Counted from the first letter of the stretch, positions 1 to 9,767 are shown. The stretch: 35,167 nucleotides of DNA from an uncultured Candidatus Saccharimonas sp. (GCA_943358095.1 CALRGT010000008.1:1-35167); one strand, 5' to 3'. Notes: generated from the letters alone by a model not told the origin. Translations and numbers: made by a program.

Positions 1-98
1 GAGTAACTCAAATTAGCTTTTTGGCACAGTTGTTGCTGAGTTAAGCCACGCGCTTTACGAGCCTCCTGAAGGTGATTCCCCAAACTTTTCTCATCCAT
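1..98 (-). CDS. XRE-family helix-turn-helix regulator, N-terminal fragment (runs off left edge)
   Basis: Reverse translation gives MDEKSLGNHLQEARKARGLTQQQLCQKANLSY..., a typical XRE HTH N-terminus; not in the ORF track because it is truncated. Confidence 0.8.
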   Translation of the reverse strand, partial: MDEKSLGNHLQEARKARGLTQQQLCQKANLSY

Positions 99-106
99 AG
101 ACCTTA

Positions 107-149
107 TAGTACCAATTTTGTTAAATTTTTGCTAACAAAAATAGTACTA
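107..149. promoter_or_regulatory. 43-bp nested dyad upstream of the XRE gene; candidate operator
   Basis: TAGTAC-caa-TTTTGTTA-aatttttgc-TAACAAAA-ata-GTACTA; both arm pairs are perfect and the 3-nt spacers are symmetric. Confidence 0.6.
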
Positions 150-178
150 AATGGCTAGTTTAAATTAAGTTTTTCTAC

Positions 179-355
179 TTACTGAGGTAGTAATAAATGA
201 AGGAGTGACCAAGATACAAGAAACGTAATCAAACTAATAAAACCGGTAGATATGAGTGTTGTTTGCATATTACCACCAGTTCTACGAATAATTTTCTGAA
301 AAAGCCAAGTACCAATACCTAGTGCTGCGAGTGCTGCTATCCATACATCTGTCAT
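179..355 (-). CDS. small hydrophobic membrane protein (58 aa)
   Basis: MTDVWIAALAALGIGTWLFQKIIRRTGGNMQTTLISTGFISLITFLVSWSLLHLLLPQ*; below the 60-aa cutoff of the ORF track; two hydrophobic segments. Confidence 0.6.
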   Translation of the reverse strand: MTDVWIAALAALGIGTWLFQKIIRRTGGNMQTTLISTGFISLITFLVSWSLLHLLLPQ

Positions 356-389
356 ACAATAAATATTACCATATTTCTATTTCAAGTAA

Positions 390-797
390 CTAAAACTTTA
401 GTTTCTCTGCAAAATTGGCGAGCGTTGCCTGGTCCGGCTCTATTGTGCTATTTTCGGATTGGCTGAACTCATCTAAATCATCAAAAGCGATAACATGAAC
501 ATGGGCATGAGGTACATCTAATCCAATAACCTTAAGGCCTACTCGTTTTGTGTTTAGTGTCTGCTTAAGTTTTTGTGAGGCTTTTTTTACGGTAAGCCAT
601 AAAGCGGCATAGTCGTCGTCGGGTAGTTCATAAAATTGATCCACTTGTAACTTTGGTATAACCAATAAATGGCCTTTGGCTACGGGGTGCAGGGGAACGA
701 TAACTATAGTTTTGTCATCTTCATAGACTTTATGACTAGGTAGCTGACCCTTAATTATTTTCGTAAATACACTGTCTTCCATGACCTCATTGTACAT
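390..797 (-). CDS. HIT-family protein
   Basis: FTKIIKGQLPSHKVYEDD...HPVAKGHLLVIPK...HAHVHVIAF; histidine triad HAHVHV. Confidence 0.92.
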   Translation of the reverse strand: MYNEVMEDSVFTKIIKGQLPSHKVYEDDKTIVIVPLHPVAKGHLLVIPKLQVDQFYELPDDDYAALWLTVKKASQKLKQTLNTKRVGLKVIGLDVPHAHVHVIAFDDLDEFSQSENSTIEPDQATLANFAEKLKF

Positions 798-871
798 TAC
801 ACACGAATTACAAATAATAAATTGTTGAATGATTTTTGACTGTTGTCGCCAGACTATGTACTCTTAATGGC

Positions 872-1198
872 ATGGATCACAAAAGTGTTGAAGAATATAT
901 TTTAAGTTTACCTGGTGCTAGGCTGGACTATCCTTTTGGAGAGAGCGTTGCAGTTTATAAAAATGGTTCAGCAGATGACTCCAAGATGTTTGCATTGATT
1001 AATGAAAAAACAGAGCCCCTACAACTAAGTCTAAAGTGCGACCCTGGGTTGTCTGAGATATTGCGCTCAAAATACGAGACAGTGATGCCGGGGTATCATT
1101 TAAATAAGAAGCACTGGAACACAATTCTTCTGACAGGACAGATACCAATACCAGAGATACAGGGTCTTATTCAGCACAGCTACAACTTAACTATCTGA
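872..1198 (+). CDS. MmcQ/YjbR-like protein
   Basis: MDHKSVEEYILSLPGARLDYPFGE...VYK...MFALI...LSLKCDP; start moved from 836 to ATG 872 because 836-841 is a TTGACT -35 box. Confidence 0.8.
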   Translation: MDHKSVEEYILSLPGARLDYPFGESVAVYKNGSADDSKMFALINEKTEPLQLSLKCDPGLSEILRSKYETVMPGYHLNKKHWNTILLTGQIPIPEIQGLIQHSYNLTI

Positions 1199-1203
1199 TC
1201 ATT

Positions 1204-1860
1204 CTAAACAGCGGACTTGGTTGTCTGATTTTCAACTATTTTTAATATATTATTGCGCATATCGATGTAGATCTGCTTTTCTTTTGAGGCTGTTGTTATC
1301 TGTGCGGTGGCAGTGAGACTAGCTTGATATTGGATTAGAAGTTTTGTAAGTTCTGCCTCTAGAGTTGAGTCATATTGATTATTTTGTTCGGCAGAATTAA
1401 GTAGAGTATCGGTTTTTGGATTGTTTTTCTTTAAGATGGCAGTAGATGGGACTTTTGTCTTTTTCTTTACCAGAATTTCACTAGTCTTACTCAAGTCTGA
1501 TTTTGTTACCAAGAGTACGGTTGATGCAAAGTTTTTGGTGCTCACATTTCTTGATTTGGTTTCTGACATAGAGGCAATTCTAATTATTTCAGTTTGGAAG
1601 GCCTCGTTATCTATTAGATTGGAGCTGTTGTCATTGCTGTTTTTTGTCAGAGTTGAATAGGCTATTGCTCCGAACATAAAAATAACCAAAATGCCGATAA
1701 TCATTAGTATCATGCGATTTTTTTGTCCTCCAGCTCCGGAGGATTTGGGTGCTTTTTTTGTAGATTGTTCGCTTAGGATAAAATCATACACGCTTGGAGT
1801 TTGGTTGGCTGGTGGAGGAGTATTTGGATTGGGCATTTGCTGACTAGGTTGCATAAGCAT
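1204..1860 (-). CDS. single-pass membrane protein of unknown function with Pro/Asn-rich N-terminus
   Basis: ORF with one strong TM segment (MILMIIGILVIFMFGAIAYSTL). Confidence 0.75.
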   Translation of the reverse strand: MLMQPSQQMPNPNTPPPANQTPSVYDFILSEQSTKKAPKSSGAGGQKNRMILMIIGILVIFMFGAIAYSTLTKNSNDNSSNLIDNEAFQTEIIRIASMSETKSRNVSTKNFASTVLLVTKSDLSKTSEILVKKKTKVPSTAILKKNNPKTDTLLNSAEQNNQYDSTLEAELTKLLIQYQASLTATAQITTASKEKQIYIDMRNNILKIVENQTTKSAV

Positions 1861-1868
1861 TATTTTAC

Positions 1869-1981
1869 AAGTAGTAAGTAGTAGATAGCAAATAGTAAGT
1901 GTCTAATTATCCAGTTATCAGCTTTCGAGGTAGTTCGGCGCCCCTTATGCTTGATAGTTGTAGTCTTATACTTGATACTTA
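1869..1981. repeat. heptamer-phased imperfect inverted repeat (element D) containing the dnaG promoter
   Basis: Left AAGTAGT AAGTAGT AGATAGC AAATAGT AAGTGTC; right CTTGATA GTTGTAG TCTTATA CTTGATA CTTAG; arms roughly complementary. Confidence 0.5.
1951..1979 (+). promoter_or_regulatory. sigma70-type promoter for dnaG
   Basis: TTGATA (1951-1956), 17-nt spacer, GATACT (1974-1979); ATG at 1988. Confidence 0.5.
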
Positions 1982-1987
1982 GAATCT

Positions 1988-3784
1988 ATGGATGCTATGG
2001 AAGATATCAAGGGGAGATTAAATATCGAGGATGTAATTGCTCGATATGTCACTTTGAAACGTACCGGCCGCAACTTTAAGGGGTTAAGTCCTTTTGGCAA
2101 CGAGAAAACGCCAAGTTTTGTTGTTAGTCCAGAAAAACAAATTTGGCATGATTTTAGCTCTGGTAAGGGCGGAAATATGTTTAGTTTTGTCATGGAAATG
2201 GAGGGCTTGGACTTCAGAGGAGCTCTAGAATTGCTGGCTCGCCAAGCGGGAGTTGATCTTAGTCAGTACCGCAACGAACAGAGCGGGGCGCGTGGCCAAG
2301 AAAAAGAGCGAATATATGCAGCGCTTGAGTTGGCGACTAAATTTTATCAGGTACATTTTAGCAAGACTAAATCAGCCCTAGAATATATTTTAAAAAAGAG
2401 ACAATTCAGCAAGCAGACCGCATTACTATTTCGGATAGGCTACGCTCCAGAAGGTGACAAGGCTTTATTAACTTTTATGAAGTCCAAGGGTTTTAGCGAG
2501 AACGAACTAAAGGCTGCCGGTTTGGTTAGTAGTAGATATTCTGGTTTTAGCGATATGTTCCGTGGTCGAATTATGATTCCCTTAGCTGACGCGCAGGGCA
2601 GAATTATCGGTTTTACCTCAAGATTGCTTGTAGATAATCCTAATGCGCCTAAATACATAAATACTCCGCAAACTGCCGTCTATGACAAAAGTCGTCACGT
2701 GTTTGGCCTGCATTTAGCCAAAGAGGCGATACGAGTTAATAAGTACGTAGTAGTTGTTGAGGGTAATCTTGATGTGATTGCTAGCAACCAAGCTGGCGTA
2801 AAGCAGGTGGTGGCATCTGCAGGTACGGCCATGACAGAAATGCACTTGAAGGCGCTTGGTAGATTTACAAAAGATATTCGTTTAGCTTTTGATCAAGACG
2901 GTGCCGGTATCGCCGCAACAGAGCGAGCAATTCCTATTGCCGGGCGAGCCGATGTTTCGCTTAGTATTATTGATATTCCTGGCGGCAAAGACCCCGATGA
3001 ATTAATTAACACCAAGGGTGGACCAGAAATTTGGGCAAAATCTATCGAAAGTCACAAATACGCCCTAGACTGGTTGATCGAGCAATATCAGAAACGTCTC
3101 GACCTAACGAGTGCGCCAGGTAAGCGACAGTTTAGTGACGTATTGCTTAAAGTGGTTAGAACTTTAGAAGATAGCGTGGAGCAGGATCATTACATGAACA
3201 AAATCGCTGGCATAATTGGCGTAAGTGTTGAAGCATTAAAAACAAAACTTCAGCAAACTGTGTCCGACACTCGCCCAGTAGTACTGAAGAAGCCAGCTGT
3301 TCCGTTAGCCAAAATTGACCTGGTTTTAGCAGAGAGAATCAAGTCGCAGAACCAACTATTAGCGATTGCACTAGTTAATGCCGGTCTTCGTCCGATTCTC
3401 GATAAATTGCTTATTGATATGTTCCCGGAAGAACGAGGTCAAAAGTTGTTAGCCTTTATTCGTAAGCACCCAGAAATAGATATAAAAAAACAAAAAAGCC
3501 TATTAGCAAGTGACAATGGCGAATATGTCGATATTCTGGTATTATTGTACGAGGAACTCTATCAGGACCTCGAGGTTATAGAGCTTCGTTACGAAGCCGC
3601 TCGGTTGCAGGTACGATTGATAGAAAATTATGTAAAAATCAAAAAAGTTCCGCTGGCAGCAGCCATGCGGGAAGGTGATAGCGACAAATCGTCCGCATTA
3701 CTCATGCAAGTTAAAGAATTAGACAAATTGTTAAGAACTTATAAGGAGAATATTAATGACGAAAGCCAAAGCCAAGCCAATTAA
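1988..3784 (+). CDS. dnaG: DNA primase DnaG, zinc-ligand residues substituted
   Basis: [44 protein letters not shown] motifs [11 protein letters not shown] and AFDQDGAG. Confidence 0.95.
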   Translation: MDAMEDIKGRLNIEDVIARYVTLKRTGRNFKGLSPFGNEKTPSFVVSPEKQIWHDFSSGKGGNMFSFVMEMEGLDFRGALELLARQAGVDLSQYRNEQSGARGQEKERIYAALELATKFYQVHFSKTKSALEYILKKRQFSKQTALLFRIGYAPEGDKALLTFMKSKGFSENELKAAGLVSSRYSGFSDMFRGRIMIPLADAQGRIIGFTSRLLVDNPNAPKYINTPQTAVYDKSRHVFGLHLAKEAIRVNKYVVVVEGNLDVIASNQAGVKQVVASAGTAMTEMHLKALGRFTKDIRLAFDQDGAGIAATERAIPIAGRADVSLSIIDIPGGKDPDELINTKGGPEIWAKSIESHKYALDWLIEQYQKRLDLTSAPGKRQFSDVLLKVVRTLEDSVEQDHYMNKIAGIIGVSVEALKTKLQQTVSDTRPVVLKKPAVPLAKIDLVLAERIKSQNQLLAIALVNAGLRPILDKLLIDMFPEERGQKLLAFIRKHPEIDIKKQKSLLASDNGEYVDILVLLYEELYQDLEVIELRYEAARLQVRLIENYVKIKKVPLAAAMREGDSDKSSALLMQVKELDKLLRTYKENINDESQSQAN

Positions 3785-4916
3785 GGCGAGCAAGGTCACT
3801 AAGGCCACTAAAAAAGCCGTAGCCGACCCAGCACTCGTAAAAATCAAAGATAAATTATTTCTAAAAGCTAAAAAAGCCGGTCAAGTCGACCAGCGCGATA
3901 TCTTTACCGCTATTCCAGATGTGCCAGCCAATGTTGATTTGCTCGACAAGCTTTATACCGAACTAGCAGACGCTGGTATTGGTATAACGAGCGCTACCGA
4001 GCCAGACACAGACGCCTTCACAGACGAATGGGTTGCTGAAGACGAAGAAGAGATTAAACTAGACGAACAAGTCTACTTAGATGATATTGCTGACGACTCA
4101 GTTCGTTTATATTTGCGTGAAATTGGCAAAATCCCACTTCTAACTTCTGCCGAAGAACTTGCTTTAGCCCTACGCGTTGTCGCAGGCGAAAAATTAGCCA
4201 AGGACAAAATGGCTGAAGCTAATATGCGTTTAGTTGTGTCGATCGCGAAGCGTTATGTCGGTCGTGGCCTCGACCTGCTTGATCTTATTCAAGAAGGTAA
4301 CACTGGATTGCTCCGTGCTGTTGAGAAGTTCGACCCAGATAAAGGCTTTAAATTTAGTACCTACGCTACTTGGTGGATTCGCCAAGCTATCACCCGAGCA
4401 ATTGCTGATCAAGCTCGTACAATTCGAATTCCCGTTCACATGGTTGAAACTATCAACAAATTGCTTCGTACACAGCGTCGCTTAACTCAAGAACTAAACC
4501 GCGAGCCTACTAATGAAGAGATCGCCAAAGAAATGGAAATCGAAGTAGAAAAAGTTGAGCATATTATGAAAATCAAACAAGATATTTCATCGCTCGACGC
4601 TAGCGTTCGTGATGACGAAGAAGATTCAGTGCTAGGTGACTTTATCGAAGACGAGGATACAGTTAGTCCAGAAGAATCAGCCACCAGCCAGCTACTAAAA
4701 GAGCACGTTAAAGATATGCTTGGCGCCCTAACTGAGCGTGAGCAAAAAATATTGAAACTACGCTTTGGTTTAGAAGACGGCAAAAGCCATACACTAGAAG
4801 AAGTTGGTCAAGAGTTTAATGTTACCCGTGAGCGTATTCGTCAGATTGAGGCCAAGGCTCTCGCCAAGCTTCGCAAGCATCGTGACGCCAAAAAACTCCA
4901 CGATTACATCAGATAG
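3756..4916 (+). CDS. rpoD: RNA polymerase primary sigma factor RpoD
   Basis: [16 protein letters not shown]...[23 protein letters not shown]...[13 protein letters not shown]...[32 protein letters not shown] lies inside dnaG. Confidence 0.96.
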   Translation: MTKAKAKPIKASKVTKATKKAVADPALVKIKDKLFLKAKKAGQVDQRDIFTAIPDVPANVDLLDKLYTELADAGIGITSATEPDTDAFTDEWVAEDEEEIKLDEQVYLDDIADDSVRLYLREIGKIPLLTSAEELALALRVVAGEKLAKDKMAEANMRLVVSIAKRYVGRGLDLLDLIQEGNTGLLRAVEKFDPDKGFKFSTYATWWIRQAITRAIADQARTIRIPVHMVETINKLLRTQRRLTQELNREPTNEEIAKEMEIEVEKVEHIMKIKQDISSLDASVRDDEEDSVLGDFIEDEDTVSPEESATSQLLKEHVKDMLGALTEREQKILKLRFGLEDGKSHTLEEVGQEFNVTRERIRQIEAKALAKLRKHRDAKKLHDYIR

Positions 4917-5005
4917 TCGCTCATCCTGTTTTAGTAAGATAATCTTGTGAGTGATTTACTTCTGTAGTACTTCGCTCTCAAGGTGTTTTTTGTTACAATT
5001 GGTGG

Positions 5006-5572
5006 ATGAAACTTTTTGGACTATCAGGCACAAATGGCTCTGGCAAAGACACTGTTGGACAAATGTTGGCAGAGCGACATAATTATTTATTCGTATCCGG
5101 CTCTGATATTTTGCGTGCCGAAGCTAGTCGTAGAGGTTTACCGGTCGAAAGAGAAGTCTTGCGCACTATTAGTGCAGAGTGGCGCCGCGAATCAGGCCTA
5201 GGAGTGTTAATAGACAAGGCTGTGGCTGTTTTTAATGCCGAACCTGGTAAATACAGCGGACTGGTAGTTGCTAGTCTGCGTAATCCAGGTGAAGTTGTGC
5301 GAGTTCACGAACTGGGCGGTCATGTGATTTGGGTTGATGCCGATCCAAAAACTCGTTATGACCGAATATTTTCTCGCCAACGAACCGATGAAGATAAAAA
5401 GACATTTGAACAATTTTGCGAGGAAGAGGCAGCCGAGATGGCGCATTCTGGCGACGAAGCTACTCTAAACATGTCTGGCGTTAAAGATATCTCTGATATT
5501 TTTCTAGCAAATGAAGGTGACGATAAAGATGCTTTTATAACCGCATCAGACCAAGCCTTAAATCTGAACTAG
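5006..5572 (+). CDS. P-loop kinase (dephospho-CoA kinase/NMP kinase-like)
   Basis: Walker A GTNGSGKDTVGQ near the N-terminus, RxxRxxxxR-like lid region. Confidence 0.7.
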   Translation: MKLFGLSGTNGSGKDTVGQMLAERHNYLFVSGSDILRAEASRRGLPVEREVLRTISAEWRRESGLGVLIDKAVAVFNAEPGKYSGLVVASLRNPGEVVRVHELGGHVIWVDADPKTRYDRIFSRQRTDEDKKTFEQFCEEEAAEMAHSGDEATLNMSGVKDISDIFLANEGDDKDAFITASDQALNLN

Positions 5573-5588
5573 CTCATTGATAATGTTG

Positions 5589-5615
5589 CCGATATGAATA
5601 TATCGGTTGATTTTT
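5589..5615 (+). terminator. rho-independent-like terminator
   Basis: CCGATAT-GAAT-ATATCGG perfect 7-bp stem followed by TTGATTTTT. Confidence 0.7.
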
Positions 5616-5635
5616 AACCCAAAGAGACTTATAAA
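5607..5635 (+). promoter_or_regulatory. promoter for the 5642 gene, overlapping the upstream terminator tract
   Basis: TTGATT (5607-5612), 17-nt spacer, TATAAA (5630-5635); ATG 5642. Confidence 0.55.
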
Positions 5636-5641
5636 ACTAGT

Positions 5642-6184
5642 ATGTCTATTTACGAATCAGTTCATCCGTTAGGTCAAGAAGTCGAAACTATACACAATGC
5701 ATTGTTGTCTGGAATGCTAGACGATGAGTCGATTATGAAGGCTATCCCGCCACACTTAAAATTGAACTACCAGGATCCTATATCGTCTGGCGATGGAGTC
5801 GGGGTGTTGAGGATAGCAGACTGGGAGAGTGAGAATATGACGGGTATATTTTTTCCTGTTGCTGTCGCTAAGGAAGAGACTAACGACTGGGTACATAAAG
5901 TAGTAAATGACGATGTTCCAGAGCGCAAAGTGTCGCACCGACTTTTTACGAAGGACTTACTTGGACGAGGATTTCCTGTCCATACCGAGCTAGGCAAGCA
6001 ATGCTTAAGTGATTTTTTACGCTTTGATGTAGTGGAAGACGGCATTATTTTTATCGCTTCAGAAAAAGAAGAGCTACTGCCGATATACGGTAAATACGAA
6101 AGCGAAAACTACGACCTAATCACTAGAATAGCTCACAGCCAGTCGAGTGTTAAGGCAATATTAGACCTCGCCCAACGCTACTAA
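5642..6184 (+). CDS. hypothetical protein
   Basis: Intact 180-aa ORF with promoter-like sequence upstream; no recognised domain. Confidence 0.75.
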   Translation: MSIYESVHPLGQEVETIHNALLSGMLDDESIMKAIPPHLKLNYQDPISSGDGVGVLRIADWESENMTGIFFPVAVAKEETNDWVHKVVNDDVPERKVSHRLFTKDLLGRGFPVHTELGKQCLSDFLRFDVVEDGIIFIASEKEELLPIYGKYESENYDLITRIAHSQSSVKAILDLAQRY

Positions 6185-6222
6185 ATTTTTGCCGATAAGA
6201 TGACACAGCGTATACTAGATAT

Positions 6223-8889
6223 ATGGCAGAACAGAGGAAAAAGCTAGCGATTATTGACGGTAAGAGTGTTTTTTATCGTGGATTTTATGCTATGTCGAAT
6301 TTAGCGACTAAAGATGGTACTCCAACTGGTGGCGTATACGGTTTTGCGGTCATGGCGTTAGAAGTTATTAAGCGGCTGCAGCCCGACTACGTATGTGTCG
6401 CCTGGGATAAACCTAAAACTAATATACGTAAAAGACTGGCAATATACCCAGCCTACAAGGCCGGTCGCAAGGCGCCACCACCAGAGTTTTATGCCCAAAT
6501 ACCAATTCTGCACGAATTATTAGATGCTTTTGGTTGGCCTTTATATGAACTAGACGACTACGAAGCCGACGATATTATGGGTGCTTTGGCGGTGCAGGCA
6601 ACCGATAAAAACATAGATACTATGCTAATCACATCTGATATGGACATGCTGCAACTAGTTAACGACCATGTTAAGGTATACGCTCTCAAAACTGGACTTT
6701 CCAACATAGAACTTTATAGTCCAAAAAGTTTCACGGCAAAATACGGCATCGAAGTTGAACAATTTTTAGATCTAAAGTCACTTAAAGGGGATAGCTCCGA
6801 TAATATTCCTGGAGTGCCGGGGATTGGCGAAAAAACAGCCCTAGAATTACTAAAACAGTACAAAACATTAGACGAAATTTACGAGAACACAGCTTTATTA
6901 AAAGACAGTGTGGCTAAAAAATTAGTAGCCGGCAAAGATTCGGCATATATGAGTCGTGAGTTGGCTAATATTTGGGTCGACGCGCCAATAAAGCTAGATT
7001 TAAAAGAGGTGGATGGCACAAAGTCTAAGCCCGAAGTCATCCTAGATATATTTAAAAAATTGGAATTTCGCACTCTAGTTCGTCAGTTGCCGGATGTTAT
7101 GCAGGTTCAGGAGCAACACGCTGAGCGTAATGTTTATGAGCATGGCACAACAGGCAAGAACATTGTAATCGATAGCAACGAAAAGCTGAGTGAACTTAAA
7201 CTTTCTAAGGCGAAAAGCCTAGTAATACACTCTCGTAGCGCCGGCAAGCACGGCCGCGACCCAAGAGTTTTAATATTGAGTCCCGACCCAAAAACTATCT
7301 ACACTCTAGATTTAACCAAGCTAAATCCTAAATCTCTATGCTCTCAACTTTCATCTATAGAATCAGTTATCGGCTACGACGTTAAATCTACGCTAAAAGT
7401 GTTTATTGAATTAGGCATACCTCTTCCAAAAGTCGAACACGATGTTCAGGTTGCCGCATTCTTACTTAACTCCCTAAGACGCGAAAGGTCATTGACCGAA
7501 CTTGCCGAGACCGACCTTGGTTATGACGGTTCACCGTTCGAAGATATTGACGATGAGGAATATAAGCACCGAGCGCCAGAGCTAATAGGAGTAATTCGCT
7601 CCTTAGGGGCAATGCAAAGCGAAGCCATGAGTGAGCTGACGGGCCTAATTAAGGTTGCGCAGGACATCGATATGCCAGTCATACCGGTCATTGCTCGCAT
7701 GGAATATGAAGGAATTGAGCTAAATACTGCATACCTAAATGAGATGTCTGATCGGGTCGGAGATATGGTTTCGGATTTTGAGCAACAAATTTATGGCTAT
7801 GCTGATCAAGAATTTAATATAGCTAGTCCAGCTCAACTCGCAGACATTTTATTTGATAAATTAAAGCTACCAACTCTTGGAATTAAGAAGGGAAAGACTA
7901 GTTATTCGACAGCGGCGAGCGAACTCGACAAGCTGCGTGACCAGCACCCAATTATTGATGTAATTAGCCAATTCCGTGAAGTTACTAAGTTAAAGAACAC
8001 ATATATAGACACTTTGCCCGAGCAGGTTGATGAAAATTCGCGTCTGCATACAACTTTTAATATGACAGTAGCTCAAACCGGCAGACTTAGTTCGTCTGAT
8101 CCAAATTTGCAGAATATTCCAGTTAAAACCGACTTAGGCAGAGAAATTCGGACCGCTTTTGTGGCAGCGCCTGAACGAGTATTTATCGGTGCCGACTATA
8201 GTCAGTTTGAGCTAAGACTAGCTGCTTATTTGTCTGGAGATACAGATTTAATGGATCAATTTAACAGAGATGTTGATGTTCATACTGCCACTGCAGCGCT
8301 TGTTTACGATCGGGCCCCAGAAGATGTCACCAAAAATATGCGCCGCGAAGCTAAGGCTGTAAATTTTGGCATTATGTATGGTCAGGGTCCTCACGGACTT
8401 GTTCAGACGACTGGGATGACCTATGCCGCCGCTAAAAGTTTTATAGATAAGTATTTTGAGGTACGGCCTAAATTACTTAAGTATATTGAGGCGGTTCGAG
8501 AACAAGCCAAAACTAAGGGTTATGTCGAGACGCTTTATGGTCGCCGCCGCCCAACACCAGACGCTCTTTCGGCTAATTTTGCTGTACGCGAGGCTGCCTA
8601 TAGAGCTGCTGTTAATATGCCTTTCCAAGGTACGGCAGCAGATATTATGAAAATGGCAATGATTTCAGTGCAACAAATGCTAGATAAACTGACCCTAGAA
8701 AAAGAGTACTCAAGCGAAAATCAACCAAAAATTCTTCTGCAAATCCATGACAGCATCCTAGTTGAATGTATCGAGTCACAAGCCGAAAAAGTTGCCAAAA
8801 TGATCAAAGAAACTATGGAAAACGTCGTTAAGTTGCCAATTAAATTAACCGCCGACACCGCCATCGGCAAGAACTGGGGTGAGCTTTAA
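6223..8889 (+). CDS. polA: DNA polymerase I
   Basis: 5' nuclease motifs (AIIDGKSVFYRGFYAM, SLKGDSSDNIPGVPGIGEKTA); motif A DYSQFELRLA; O-helix RREAKAVNFGIMYG; motif C QIHDSILVE. Confidence 0.97.
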   Translation: MAEQRKKLAIIDGKSVFYRGFYAMSNLATKDGTPTGGVYGFAVMALEVIKRLQPDYVCVAWDKPKTNIRKRLAIYPAYKAGRKAPPPEFYAQIPILHELLDAFGWPLYELDDYEADDIMGALAVQATDKNIDTMLITSDMDMLQLVNDHVKVYALKTGLSNIELYSPKSFTAKYGIEVEQFLDLKSLKGDSSDNIPGVPGIGEKTALELLKQYKTLDEIYENTALLKDSVAKKLVAGKDSAYMSRELANIWVDAPIKLDLKEVDGTKSKPEVILDIFKKLEFRTLVRQLPDVMQVQEQHAERNVYEHGTTGKNIVIDSNEKLSELKLSKAKSLVIHSRSAGKHGRDPRVLILSPDPKTIYTLDLTKLNPKSLCSQLSSIESVIGYDVKSTLKVFIELGIPLPKVEHDVQVAAFLLNSLRRERSLTELAETDLGYDGSPFEDIDDEEYKHRAPELIGVIRSLGAMQSEAMSELTGLIKVAQDIDMPVIPVIARMEYEGIELNTAYLNEMSDRVGDMVSDFEQQIYGYADQEFNIASPAQLADILFDKLKLPTLGIKKGKTSYSTAASELDKLRDQHPIIDVISQFREVTKLKNTYIDTLPEQVDENSRLHTTFNMTVAQTGRLSSSDPNLQNIPVKTDLGREIRTAFVAAPERVFIGADYSQFELRLAAYLSGDTDLMDQFNRDVDVHTATAALVYDRAPEDVTKNMRREAKAVNFGIMYGQGPHGLVQTTGMTYAAAKSFIDKYFEVRPKLLKYIEAVREQAKTKGYVETLYGRRRPTPDALSANFAVREAAYRAAVNMPFQGTAADIMKMAMISVQQMLDKLTLEKEYSSENQPKILLQIHDSILVECIESQAEKVAKMIKETMENVVKLPIKLTADTAIGKNWGEL

Positions 8890-9707
8890 TGTCGATACCA
8901 AAGATTGAGATAGCTAAGGGAGTTAAGATTCCACAAGTGGGCCTTGGGCTGTGGTTGGTTAGAAAAGATGAAGACGTCGAGAGATCGGTAGGGGCGGCAT
9001 TAGAGGCCGGCTATCGTCATTTCGACACTGCTCAGATTTATGGAAACGAAGGCAAGCTGGCTAAGGCTCTAGAAGATCGTGGAATCAAGCGGGAGGATGT
9101 CTTTATAGCTACTAAAATATGGATAGTAAACTTTGCGCCGCTACTAACTATCCCTAGTTTTAATCGTTCGCTCAAGAGGTTAAAGACTGATTATGTCGAC
9201 CTATTGCTACTACATTTCCCGGTAACTCTGCTGCGGAACCACGCCTGGAAGGAGCTTGAGAAGATCCATCAAGATGGAGGCGCCAAGGCGATTGGAGTTA
9301 GTAATTTCACTGTTAAGCATTTGAAAGAATTGTTGGCTAATTGCGATGTAGTCCCAGCCGTAAACCAAGTGGAATTGCACGTGTATTTACAGCAACCAGA
9401 GCTTGTAGAGTACTGCCGCGAGCAGGGGATTGTACTTGAGGCCTACTCGCCGCTAGCGCATGGTTACGGTATGGATAACCCTGTTCTTCAGAAGCTTGCA
9501 GACAAGCACGGCAAGACTTCTGCTCAGATTATGCTTCGTTGGTGTGTCGAGCAGGGTGCGATAGTTCTACCGAAGTCAAAACAGGCCGACAGAGTGCTAT
9601 CTAACATTGATATATTCGACTTTAAGCTAGACGAGGCAGACATGGCTGAGCTAAAAGGGTTGGATAGCGACCACCGAACTTGCTGGGATCCTACACACGT
9701 AATATAG
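8889..9707 (+). CDS. aldo/keto reductase
   Basis: GYRHFDTAQIYGNE, ATKIW, DLLLLHFP, AIGVSNFTVKHL, LPKSKQADR; start overlaps the polA stop by 1 nt. Confidence 0.94.
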   Translation: MSIPKIEIAKGVKIPQVGLGLWLVRKDEDVERSVGAALEAGYRHFDTAQIYGNEGKLAKALEDRGIKREDVFIATKIWIVNFAPLLTIPSFNRSLKRLKTDYVDLLLLHFPVTLLRNHAWKELEKIHQDGGAKAIGVSNFTVKHLKELLANCDVVPAVNQVELHVYLQQPELVEYCREQGIVLEAYSPLAHGYGMDNPVLQKLADKHGKTSAQIMLRWCVEQGAIVLPKSKQADRVLSNIDIFDFKLDEADMAELKGLDSDHRTCWDPTHVI

Positions 9708-9767
9708 TATTGCTTTTATTTGCTTAATGTGGTATTATAAACCTGTTAAGTTGAGGAGAACTACATT

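Noticed and set aside
1196-1198. UGA recoding (as in Gracilibacteria/SR1)
   Set aside because: TGA terminates MmcQ/YjbR and the 20733-20939 ORF at sensible ends; conserved proteins contain no in-frame TGA, so the standard code fits.
4230-4783. Overlapping ORFs within rpoD on both strands
   Set aside because: Shadow ORFs of the conserved sigma factor; Ser-rich complement translations are typical artefacts.
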